DNA of 14,533 nucleotides, from contig JAISWA010000109.1 of NCBI GenBank assembly GCA_031271275.1, positions 1 to 14,533 of the forward strand, written 5' to 3'. Every line of letters begins with the position of its first letter. Positions within the stretch are counted from its first letter, which is position 1. This document shows positions 7,873-14,533 of the stretch, one piece after another. The notes below the pieces were generated by a model. The model had not been told where the DNA came from, searched no databases, and saw nothing but the letters and a program-made list of their open reading frames with translations. The DNA comes from Clostridiales bacterium. GTDB lineage: Bacteria > Bacillota > Clostridia > Lachnospirales > WQUN01. The position numbers were made by a program, and so were the translations under genes.

Positions 7873-8383
7873 AGCCATCGATTATTCGAGCCGCCGCGGC
7901 GTAATCGTCCCGATGATGGACATGATTTACGACCTGATTGCGGAAAATATAGAGAAGGATAAGCAAGCCGGTTTCCCGCCCCTTGAGAACAAGATTATCT
8001 GGAAGCAGCGCTTCCGCGTCGCTTTGATGGAAATTGAGCGCCGTTGGGTGTTCGTCATGGAAGGGAAGCTGACAACGGCGCTGTTGTTTTACCGCTTCAG
8101 CGGCGGGGATAAGCTGTTCATCGACGAATTAATGGTGGCGTGGCCGTACAGGAACAATAAGATGATATTCCCCATGCTATTGGACAAATTCCGGTTTGAC
8201 GACGCCGTTAAGAAGTATTCCGCCATTTACGCCGGGGAGCGCGTCCGCGTGGAGGAAAACGCGGAAATATTAGCCGCCGCCGGTTTTAAAGGGGAATACG
8301 AAAACGGGTATCAGCTGCTCGGCAGCCTGCCTGAAGCCGTAGACGCCCTTAAAATGCGCTATACGGGTAGGAGTGCGAAATGA
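7865..8383 (+). CDS. GNAT-fold-like protein of unknown function
   Basis: This 172-residue soluble protein starts at an ATG inside the end of the aminotransferase gene, with GGGGAGG six bases upstream. I do not recognise it firmly. The order of predicted elements suggests a GNAT N-acyltransferase-like fold: an N-terminal helix pair, strands around WVFVMEGKLTTALLFYRF (61-78), then LFIDELMVAWPYRNNKMIFPM (84-104), a helix, and VRVEENAEILAAAGF (127-141), where acetyltransferases often have a late helix before the last strand. The acetyl-CoA pyrophosphate loop Q/R-x-x-G-x-G/A is not present in recognisable form (PYRNNKM occupies the place), so catalysis is doubtful. Its stop overlaps the ATG of the next gene (ATGA), suggesting coupled production with the membrane protein. 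Confidence 0.6.
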   Translation: MLEAIDYSSRRGVIVPMMDMIYDLIAENIEKDKQAGFPPLENKIIWKQRFRVALMEIERRWVFVMEGKLTTALLFYRFSGGDKLFIDELMVAWPYRNNKMIFPMLLDKFRFDDAVKKYSAIYAGERVRVEENAEILAAAGFKGEYENGYQLLGSLPEAVDALKMRYTGRSAK

Positions 8384-9633
8384 GTTATTTCTTCCAAACT
8401 ATTTTTACCGCGTTAAACGACCCCGCGGCGAATATCGTCGTAATGGCGGTATATATTTGCCTGACGGTGTTTGTTATTTTGCTGCGGATTGTGACTTGCT
8501 CCATTTACCGGTCGTCCTTGTTCGCCTTTAAACTGGAAGCCAAAGACATAAGGTCGCGGGACGATATCAAAAAAATGAAAAACAAAGCCCTGCGCAGAAT
8601 CACCGCCGATTATATCCGTATCGCGGACAAAAGCGTTTCGCGCATCCCTTCGTCCACTTTGGTGGACCGGCAGGTGGATTCCCTCTCGTTGGTCGGTTGG
8701 CGGTGCGTCAGCGTTATGCCTTTTGTGGAGGCGTTGGAAACGGGCTTGCTGCTGTGCGGCGTGGTGTTGGCGCTAAGCTTCGGCGAATACGCTTTTATGT
8801 ACGGGGTGCTTTCGGTAGGCGGGTTTGCGCTTATCCGGCTGCTTGCGGCTTTTTTTGATTTCCGCGCCGCGCGGAAGCTTTACGCGGACGAACTGTTGAT
8901 TTATGTGGAGCGGGAAGTGGGGCATTTCTACGCGGCGGACGCCGGCGGCGCGGTGCTTAGGCTAAAGGACGAGCTTTCCTCCGCCATCGCGAAGCAGTCC
9001 GCCGTTTTGAAGGAATCCACGGACGCGTTGGCGGAAAATATCGCCGACGCCTTTGAGCGCAAAATAGAAGGCATGTATACCGCCCTGCGGGAAACGATTG
9101 CCCAGTGGGACCATTCGGTTGAAAAGTCTAAAAAGGCGCAGGAAGCCCTGAACGCCTCGGCGGAAAAAATGCAAAGTTCCGGCGCGAATCTTCAGTCCGC
9201 TTCCGATTTGCTTTCCCGGCACCTGCAGGCGCACAGCGACGCGCTGACCGAGCATTTGTCCGCGTTGGTCTCGGCGGTGGAAGAAGTAAAGGCAAGCAAC
9301 GAGAAGAACGCCGAGGCGCAGGAAATTTTGCTGAAGCAGGTTAAATTTATAGAAAAGAACCAACAGGCGTTGGACGCGACGGTTCAAGCCTATGAGACGG
9401 CGCTGCAAGACCTGACGGAGTCCCTTAGCGACGGCTACGGCGCGTCTCTGCGGCTGTACGCCCGGGAAGCGGCGGCAACGGTCAACGAAGCGCTTTCCGC
9501 GAACGTGGAGCGTATGTCGGAAAGCAACTTGGCGGCGCTCAGGCACATGGAGTCTTTATTCGAGCAGCTGCGCGACCAAAGCCGCGACGTTTCCGCAAGC
9601 TTGCTTTCGCTGCACGAAAAACTCGGCGCGTAA
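8380..9633 (+). CDS. Three-TM membrane protein with long helical tail, MotA/ExbB-like topology
   Basis: This 417-residue protein starts at an ATGA overlap with the previous gene, with AGGAG six bases upstream. Hydrophobic helices lie at about 18-38, 118-136 and 138-160. The 39-117 loop is rich in Lys and Arg (AKDIRSRDDIKKMKNKALRR), which favours an N-out topology with a cytoplasmic loop and a cytoplasmic C-terminus. That is the arrangement of MotA/TolQ/ExbB channel subunits. Residues about 195-415 are charged, alanine-rich and heptad-like, predicted as one long helical or coiled-coil tail comparable in style to ZorA of Zorya. The GLLGTV-type TM2 signature of ExbB is at best weakly echoed (ETGLLLCGVV), and no MotB/ExbD-like partner is adjacent, so proton-channel activity is unproven. 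It is the only obvious membrane anchor for the Hsp70/DUF5717-like proteins encoded downstream. Confidence 0.75.
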   Translation: MSYFFQTIFTALNDPAANIVVMAVYICLTVFVILLRIVTCSIYRSSLFAFKLEAKDIRSRDDIKKMKNKALRRITADYIRIADKSVSRIPSSTLVDRQVDSLSLVGWRCVSVMPFVEALETGLLLCGVVLALSFGEYAFMYGVLSVGGFALIRLLAAFFDFRAARKLYADELLIYVEREVGHFYAADAGGAVLRLKDELSSAIAKQSAVLKESTDALAENIADAFERKIEGMYTALRETIAQWDHSVEKSKKAQEALNASAEKMQSSGANLQSASDLLSRHLQAHSDALTEHLSALVSAVEEVKASNEKNAEAQEILLKQVKFIEKNQQALDATVQAYETALQDLTESLSDGYGASLRLYAREAAATVNEALSANVERMSESNLAALRHMESLFEQLRDQSRDVSASLLSLHEKLGA

Positions 9634-9650
9634 TATAGGAGGATTTAAAC

Positions 9651-10850
9651 TTGACCCCTAAACCCTCCGCTCTGGAATACCCCCTTCCGGTCTTGTCCGT
9701 TGACACCGACGTTCTGCTAATCGAAACCAAAGACCGTTACGAAGGGCGTTTTGTCATAAAGAACATCGGCGGTTCCGCGCTTGCCGGGCGCATACACTCG
9801 CGTTCCCGCAGCCTGACGTTTGAGCCGGAGGAGTGGACGGGCAACGAGGTTACGGTTTTATATAAATTCTCCCCCGAACCCGGCGACGGTTGGAAACCCG
9901 GCGACGCGTTGGATACAAGCGTTATCATTTCCTCCAACGGCGGGGAAAAAAAGATACCCGTGACCATTCGCCTAACCCGTATGGCGATTGTTTCGCCGGA
10001 GGGCGTGACGGTCGCCAACATCCGCGATTTTTATCAGTACGCCATAGGCCACCCGGCGCAGGCGCGGAAAATGTTCATCGACAGCGAGTTTTACATGCTG
10101 CTGCTCGCCACGGGTTACGAATACATGGAAGTTTACGAAATGCTGCATAAAGACGCGAACCGCGAACGGGCGTTGGATAATTTTTTTATCCTCTCGGGTT
10201 TAAAGAAAAAAACGCTGCTGACCATCCCCAATAAATTGATGGAATATACGCGAAAACCAAGCGATATCGCCATGGTTTACGGGAATTTTATGGTGCAAAA
10301 ATCGGACGGGGGGTATTTTGAAGCGCCGGTTACGGCGCGGCATAACGCCGCGTGGCTCAGCCTTTCCGCCGAGCGGCTGATTACTTCCGATTTTAACGAG
10401 GCGAACGCGGCGATGGTCAAGTTCAGCATAGACCCGTCCAAAATAAAAGGCAGGTATGTGTCCGAAACGCTGATTATCGGCAGCGACCCGGAACCGGACG
10501 GCAGCAACTTGGTGGAACTGGTGTACCGGCGTTCCGCCCCGCTTTCCGCGCAACTGGACCGGGAGGCTTTCCGGTTCGAAGACAACGGCATGTTAATTAT
10601 CCAAAACAACACCGGTTCCGATTTGTTAGTGGAAATTTTTTGCACGGATACCTTCGTCCGTTTTGCCGCGCGTAAATATTACGTAAGCGAGCGGGGCGAA
10701 ATACCCTTTGAAATAAAACTCAGCGCGTTTATGGCGGCGCAGCTTCTTTTCCGCAAGCTGCCCTTTTTGCGCACGGCGATAGAAGTGCGCGCCCTGTACC
10801 GGGGCGAGACGGTTCGCCGTAAACTGCCGTTGGTCGTGGGGGAGTGGTAA
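9651..10850 (+). CDS. Beta-sandwich protein resembling the DUF5717 N-terminal region
   Basis: This 399-residue protein starts with TTG at 9651, supported by a perfect AGGAGG eight bases upstream. There is no signal peptide. Residues 15-110 look like an Ig/BACON-like beta sandwich: YEGRFVIKN, a turn-rich middle, GDALDTSVIISSNGGEKKIPV. A helical linker (120-200) follows that matches my memory of DUF5717 N-terminal regions in Lachnospiraceae (NIRDFYQYA, ARKMFIDSEFY, RALDNFFILSGLKKKTLL). A second sandwich (203-295; WLSLSAERLI, KGRYVSETLIIGSD) and a third beta-rich domain (298-395) complete it. In relatives, as I recall them, the first part is fused to the helical-repeat scaffold encoded here by the next gene, so the two probably form one complex. 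No enzymatic residues are evident. A Pfam search is the decisive test of the family name. Confidence 0.65.
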   Translation: MTPKPSALEYPLPVLSVDTDVLLIETKDRYEGRFVIKNIGGSALAGRIHSRSRSLTFEPEEWTGNEVTVLYKFSPEPGDGWKPGDALDTSVIISSNGGEKKIPVTIRLTRMAIVSPEGVTVANIRDFYQYAIGHPAQARKMFIDSEFYMLLLATGYEYMEVYEMLHKDANRERALDNFFILSGLKKKTLLTIPNKLMEYTRKPSDIAMVYGNFMVQKSDGGYFEAPVTARHNAAWLSLSAERLITSDFNEANAAMVKFSIDPSKIKGRYVSETLIIGSDPEPDGSNLVELVYRRSAPLSAQLDREAFRFEDNGMLIIQNNTGSDLLVEIFCTDTFVRFAARKYYVSERGEIPFEIKLSAFMAAQLLFRKLPFLRTAIEVRALYRGETVRRKLPLVVGEW

Positions 10851-10856
10851 GCCGAT

Positions 10857-13622
10857 ATGCCGGGTGAGGATAAAAAAGACCGGGAAATAAGCGTGTTGGA
10901 AATGCGCGTGACGCGGTACGGAACCGTTCGCTCCGCTGTTTTGCTGACACTGCGGTGTTGGCTTGAATGGCGTATAAACGGCGGCGACCGGAACTACCTC
11001 AACAAGGCGAACCACACGGCGGTGGTGGCGCACCGGAAAAACGATTCCGACATCCGCTTGTTTATGTTGGTCATTTTTATTTCCATAGAGGCGGAACGGT
11101 TTGACGCCGCCAACGAAATGCTCGACAAGGCGATGAGTTATAAAGCCCATTTAAGAAACAACGAGCCTTTGTATTACGCCCTGCTGTGCTTTTTATACGC
11201 CTATCTGGAGATTAAACAGAAGCGCGCCCGCTCGGCGAAGAAGCATATGCGGGCGCTGCAGGATTTTGTCAAGGCAACTGGGAGCGCCCCGGTCTATGAT
11301 TTGCTTCTCGGGATGCTGCATTTAGGGTTTTATGAATTTGACGAGGCTTTCGCGTTTTTGACCGCCGCCTTCGACGGCGGCTGCCGCAGCGTGTTTTTAT
11401 ATCAGTCGCTGTACCATTATTACCTGACCTCGGTACGCGGGCGCGTCAACCACACGCTGTTGCCCGTTTTGCATTGGGCGTCCGCCCGGAAGGCGGACAT
11501 CACGGATATCGTAAGCGTGTATCAGGACGAGCTTCACGCGGCGATAGCCGACAGCCCTGTTATCGGGGAGCGCATATACGCCGCGAACCCGCAAAGTGCG
11601 TTCATCCTTCGGGAGATATGCGCGGGCAGGATGCTCGCCGGGGATTTCGGGCGGGAGGCGTTCGCCTATTACCGCGAAGCCGAACACAAGCAGATTTATA
11701 TAAACGGGCTGTACCAGTTTATTATAAAGGCGGCGTATACGAACCGTTCCGAGCGCGTCAGCCATTACACCATGAAGGAATATTTGAAAGTTTCCGACGA
11801 GACGGACCCGGGCATGAAGGTATATGTGTATCATCTGCTGCTGACGGACCCGGCGCTATCGGATTTAGTACCCGAGCGCAAGAACGATATCCTGCAGTTA
11901 AGCGCCTATTGCTTGGAAAGCAATATGACGGGCAGGGAAGTGAACAGCCTTTATTATTTCTTTTGGTGCCAGTGCCGCGAGATGGGAATCTCGGGCGAGA
12001 ATACGGATAAAGCCGAAGCGCTGCTTTTTGCGGACCTGACGCGTTTTGAGGCGATAACGGATGCGCATTCCGAAACCCGGGCGCTATATATCAACGAACG
12101 GGAACGGAAGGGCATGGCGGTATATGAGTTGGAGAGCGGGCGCGTCACCGTAAACGCGGTGGACTCAACGTTCAACTATACCTGTCTCAACGCAGGGCGT
12201 AAGCACATTATTAACGAGCGCCTCACCGTCCGGCGCATGATTACGCGGGCGGACCCGGCGCTGTACCGGTATTTTTTCCGGAAAGGCGCGCGGGATTTCC
12301 CTTTGCTTGCGCACCTTGCCAATAATTGGCTCACACTGCTTGACGAAAACAACGCGCCGGAAGCAATGCCTCCGGAGGATATTTCCGAAGCGATACAGGT
12401 ACTGGAAGCGGCGCTCGGGCATAAAGAAATCGCCAAGCCTTATCTTATGCGCATACGCGTCGCGTTGGGCGGGCTGTGCTACCGGGCGGGCAAGTTTGAC
12501 AAGGCGCTTGAGTATTACGGCGGCGTGGATGAAAACGAGTTGGACAACGAATATGTGGAGCAAATTTTAAGCGTATTCTTGCAAACGCGGGAATGGTCGC
12601 GGGCGGCGGGTTTGGTCATGCGGAAGAAGCGCTTTATCTCCAACAAGGCGCTGTTCGGCGCGATAAAGAAACTGTCCGCGCCGGAATATGACGCCAACCA
12701 TCCGCACCTTGCCGACGCGGCGTATGATTTGCTTTTGGATCAATGGTACGACCCCGATTTGCTGCGGATTGTGTTATTGTATTACCGGGGCGGTCAGTCG
12801 GAATGGCAGGCGCTCAGCCGCGCGCTTTCCGCTTTAAACGTTACCGCGGCGGGCTTGGATGAAATCATTATAAAAAACAGCATTTGGATGCACCAGTTCG
12901 ACGAGGACGCCCAGAAGGCCTTCGTCCGGTTGGTGAACGAGCCGGGCGGGGTGAACCTGAAGCACCCGTTGGTGGAGCCCTTTGTGGAATACTGCGCCTA
13001 TGAAATGATTTTAAACGACGTCCGGCCTGATTACGACACGCTCGTACTGCTCGAAAGGATATATTTAAACGACAAAAGCCCGTTGCTGTCCTGGGCGCTG
13101 TGTCATGTCTACCTTCGCAACGGGATTAACACTTTCAATTCGGAAGATATCTGGGAAGACGCGGTGGCCTCGCAGGAGGAAGCGCAGGTGCTGTTTCCGG
13201 TTTTCCGCGAGTACCGGGACAAATATAACAAGCACCCCTATATTGAAAAAAACCAACCGTTTTTATATCAGAGCCTGCCCGAAAAAAACGTCTGGCTCCA
13301 TTACAAGATAGACGACGCCCCGGCGTTTCAGGCGAAGCCTATGCGGTACCTGCGCTTCGGGCTGTACCTTACGAGCCTTTCGGTGTTTTACGGGGAAAAA
13401 GTCACCTATTATTTCAGCGAGGAAATGGCTTCCGGCAGCATAACCACGCGGGAAGACCATTTGAGCAATACGGCGGAATACCTGTACGAGAAGGAGGGCG
13501 ACCCTTTCTTCACCATCAATAACGCGCTGATTTATGAAAAAATGTTTAAGCACGAGCAGGTGGAGCGAATCATAAACGGACTGGTAAAAGACGTGCGGAT
13601 GGTACGGGGAGCGATAGTGTAA
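10857..13622 (+). CDS. Large helical-repeat (TPR-like) protein resembling DUF5717
   Basis: This 921-residue protein begins six bases after the previous stop. The ribosome binding site is distant (GGGGGAG inside the end of the upstream gene), so translation is probably coupled; Met16 is an alternative start. Residues 1-330 and 470-810 are helical pairs of TPR-like type (for example RFDAANEMLDKAM and LGGLCYRAGKFDKALEYYGGV). Between them, about 405-450, is a short beta-rich insert (VYELESGRVTVNAVDSTFNYT). The C-terminus, from about residue 829, has MRYLRFGLYLTSLSVFYGEK then YYFSEE and ends in helices. That pattern matches what I recall as the C-terminal hallmark of DUF5717 proteins. No membrane helix is predicted, so it is probably a large cytoplasmic scaffold. 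Its position between the beta-sandwich protein and the Hsp70 suggests an Hsp70 adaptor or client platform (inference). Confidence 0.7.
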   Translation: MPGEDKKDREISVLEMRVTRYGTVRSAVLLTLRCWLEWRINGGDRNYLNKANHTAVVAHRKNDSDIRLFMLVIFISIEAERFDAANEMLDKAMSYKAHLRNNEPLYYALLCFLYAYLEIKQKRARSAKKHMRALQDFVKATGSAPVYDLLLGMLHLGFYEFDEAFAFLTAAFDGGCRSVFLYQSLYHYYLTSVRGRVNHTLLPVLHWASARKADITDIVSVYQDELHAAIADSPVIGERIYAANPQSAFILREICAGRMLAGDFGREAFAYYREAEHKQIYINGLYQFIIKAAYTNRSERVSHYTMKEYLKVSDETDPGMKVYVYHLLLTDPALSDLVPERKNDILQLSAYCLESNMTGREVNSLYYFFWCQCREMGISGENTDKAEALLFADLTRFEAITDAHSETRALYINERERKGMAVYELESGRVTVNAVDSTFNYTCLNAGRKHIINERLTVRRMITRADPALYRYFFRKGARDFPLLAHLANNWLTLLDENNAPEAMPPEDISEAIQVLEAALGHKEIAKPYLMRIRVALGGLCYRAGKFDKALEYYGGVDENELDNEYVEQILSVFLQTREWSRAAGLVMRKKRFISNKALFGAIKKLSAPEYDANHPHLADAAYDLLLDQWYDPDLLRIVLLYYRGGQSEWQALSRALSALNVTAAGLDEIIIKNSIWMHQFDEDAQKAFVRLVNEPGGVNLKHPLVEPFVEYCAYEMILNDVRPDYDTLVLLERIYLNDKSPLLSWALCHVYLRNGINTFNSEDIWEDAVASQEEAQVLFPVFREYRDKYNKHPYIEKNQPFLYQSLPEKNVWLHYKIDDAPAFQAKPMRYLRFGLYLTSLSVFYGEKVTYYFSEEMASGSITTREDHLSNTAEYLYEKEGDPFFTINNALIYEKMFKHEQVERIINGLVKDVRMVRGAIV

Positions 13623-13645
13623 AACTCAATATTTTAGCAGGTATT

Positions 13646-13690
13646 TTCGTATTTACGGTTAAGGTAACCAATACGAAGCGTTAGCGCTTC
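13646..13690 (+). promoter_or_regulatory. Two overlapping hairpins in the leader of the Hsp70-like gene
   Basis: TTCGTATT (13646-13653) pairs perfectly with AATACGAA (13670-13677). Inside it GGTTA (13657-13661) pairs with TAACC (13665-13669) around an AGG loop, with a three-base bulge (TAC) on one side. Immediately downstream and overlapping by three bases, GAAGCG-TTAG-CGCTTC (13675-13690) is a perfect six-base stem. The two stems compete for 13675-13677. They lie eight bases before the AGGAGG of the Hsp70-like gene (13698-13703). No T-run follows, so this is not a classical terminator. It could be an operator, an RNA-processing element or a translation switch that sets the Hsp70 level. Confidence 0.5.
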
Positions 13691-13709
13691 ATTAATCAGG
13701 AGGCAGATT

Positions 13710-14533
13710 ATGGGCACACTCGGTCTTGACACGGAAAGAGGTTTATTCCTCGGCATCGACTTCGGCACCACCAACTCGGTCGTGAGTATCTACAATTTCA
13801 GGGACGGCGAAGCGCAAACCATTCCCATCGACGGTTCCAACATTTTCCCCACCGCAATCCAATTTGAATCCGACCCCGAAGACGAGAATAAACTCTCCCG
13901 CATTTTCGGCATTCAGGCGAAAGAAGCGGCGATTATCTATCCGCTTTCCACCGTTCTCTCCATCAAGCGTTATCTCGGCGGCGACGCAAAGCTGAAAGTT
14001 TTGGTGGACGAAAAAGAATATTCCTTCACGCCGGAGCAGATTTCAGGGGAAATCCTCGGTTATCTCAAGCAAAAAGCCGACGAATACGCCCAGGAGGAGT
14101 TGGGTATCTCGGGCGAATTTTCCGGCTGTGTGATCACCGTCCCCGCCAACTCCACCGACAAGCAAAAGAAGATGACCCGGGAAGCCGCCATACTCGCCGG
14201 GTTTGACGCGGACAGCGTATACCTGCGCCTTGAGCCGGCGGCTTCCGCCATCAGTTACGCGATTAACGAAGTCTCCGACAAAAAGGTGTTGGTGTATGAC
14301 TTCGGCGGCGGCACCTTTGACGCCTGCGTGCTTAACATTAAAATTGAGGAAGCCGGGGAGCCCGCGATTTCCATCGTGAGTACCTTCGGCGACAATAACT
14401 TAGGCGGCAACGACGTGGACAAGATTATTATGGATATGGTCTACGAGGAGTTTAAAAAGCTGACCAACGAGGAAATAGACCTCTTTAACGAGGACGCCGA
14501 CGACGGCGTTTCCAAGCGGCAGAAAAAAGTCGC
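13710..14533 (+). CDS. Hsp70/DnaK-like ATPase (partial, C-terminus outside window)
   Basis: The ATG at 13710 follows AGGAGG (13698-13703) by six bases; 274 residues are visible. The actin-fold ATPase motifs are intact: phosphate-1 GIDFGTTNS (15-23), SIKRYLGG with Lys86 at the place of DnaK Lys70, VITVPA (141-146), LRLEPAASAISYA with Glu175 at the place of the DnaK catalytic Glu, phosphate-2 VYDFGGGTFD (195-204), and LGGNDVD (231-237). The protein should therefore bind and hydrolyse ATP. Several motifs deviate from housekeeping DnaK (LRLEPAAS instead of the usual INEPTAAA), and it lacks grpE/dnaJ neighbours in view, pointing to a dedicated, non-canonical Hsp70. Whether it has a substrate-binding domain cannot be seen. 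It probably works with the DUF5717-like and membrane proteins encoded upstream, either on the same transcript or from its own structured leader. Confidence 0.92.
   Translation, partial: MGTLGLDTERGLFLGIDFGTTNSVVSIYNFRDGEAQTIPIDGSNIFPTAIQFESDPEDENKLSRIFGIQAKEAAIIYPLSTVLSIKRYLGGDAKLKVLVDEKEYSFTPEQISGEILGYLKQKADEYAQEELGISGEFSGCVITVPANSTDKQKKMTREAAILAGFDADSVYLRLEPAASAISYAINEVSDKKVLVYDFGGGTFDACVLNIKIEEAGEPAISIVSTFGDNNLGGNDVDKIIMDMVYEEFKKLTNEEIDLFNEDADDGVSKRQKKV

Noticed and set aside
13675..13690. Perfect GAAGCG/CGCTTC hairpin as a rho-independent terminator for the upstream genes
   Set aside because: The stem is short (6 bp) and no T-run follows; the Hsp70 ribosome binding site comes eight bases later.
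13623..13709. CIRCE heat-shock operator before the Hsp70-like gene
   Set aside because: No TTAGCACTC/GAGTGCTAA pair is present; the inverted repeats have unrelated sequence.
8380..14533. Zorya-type anti-phage system
   Set aside because: Only the topology and helical tail of the 8380-9633 protein recall ZorA. There is no ZorB-like peptidoglycan-binding partner, helicase or nuclease gene.
13710..14533. Housekeeping dnaK
   Set aside because: Motifs deviate (LRLEPAAS), there is an extra N-terminal stretch of about 12 residues, and grpE, dnaJ and hrcA are not adjacent.

Overview
The window looks like chromosomal DNA of an anaerobic Gram-positive bacterium, probably class Clostridia. The evidence is strong AGGAGG-type ribosome binding sites, several TTG starts, tightly overlapping genes, a heterodimeric ABC exporter and an RsgI-type anti-sigma domain. 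There are also proteins resembling DUF5717, a family I know from Lachnospiraceae and relatives. No rRNA, tRNA, transposase, CRISPR array or phage gene was seen. The taxonomic call is inference from gene content.

Layout: (1) 1-1215, minus strand: 405 N-terminal residues of a TPR-repeat protein that runs off the left edge. (2) 1216-1376: divergent intergenic region with a sigma-A-like promoter for the next genes. (3) 1377-5289, plus strand: two overlapping genes for a heterodimeric type IV ABC exporter with one degenerate and one consensus ATP site. (4) 5293-6390, minus strand: an unusual single-chain protein joining a signal-peptide-like segment, an ECF sigma factor, a transmembrane helix and an RsgI-like extracytoplasmic domain carrying the Asn-Pro autoproteolysis motif. 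(5) 6391-6591: a second divergent intergenic region with a good promoter at 6530-6558. (6) 6592 to the right edge, plus strand: an apparent six-gene operon. It encodes a MocR-type aspartate aminotransferase-like enzyme, a GNAT-like protein, a three-TM membrane protein with a long helical tail (MotA/ExbB-like topology), a beta-sandwich protein resembling the N-terminal part of DUF5717 proteins, a 921-residue helical-repeat protein resembling the rest of DUF5717, and an Hsp70/DnaK-like ATPase cut by the window end.

Two parts stand out. The sigma/anti-sigma fusion at 5293-6390 would put a sigma factor and its signal-sensing domain in one membrane-tethered chain. The operon from 6592 onward looks like an undescribed membrane-associated Hsp70 system, with a membrane platform, a beta-sandwich adaptor, a large TPR-like scaffold and an Hsp70 motor encoded together. 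Its function cannot be read from sequence alone. The aminotransferase and GNAT-like genes may be functional partners or passengers of the same transcript.
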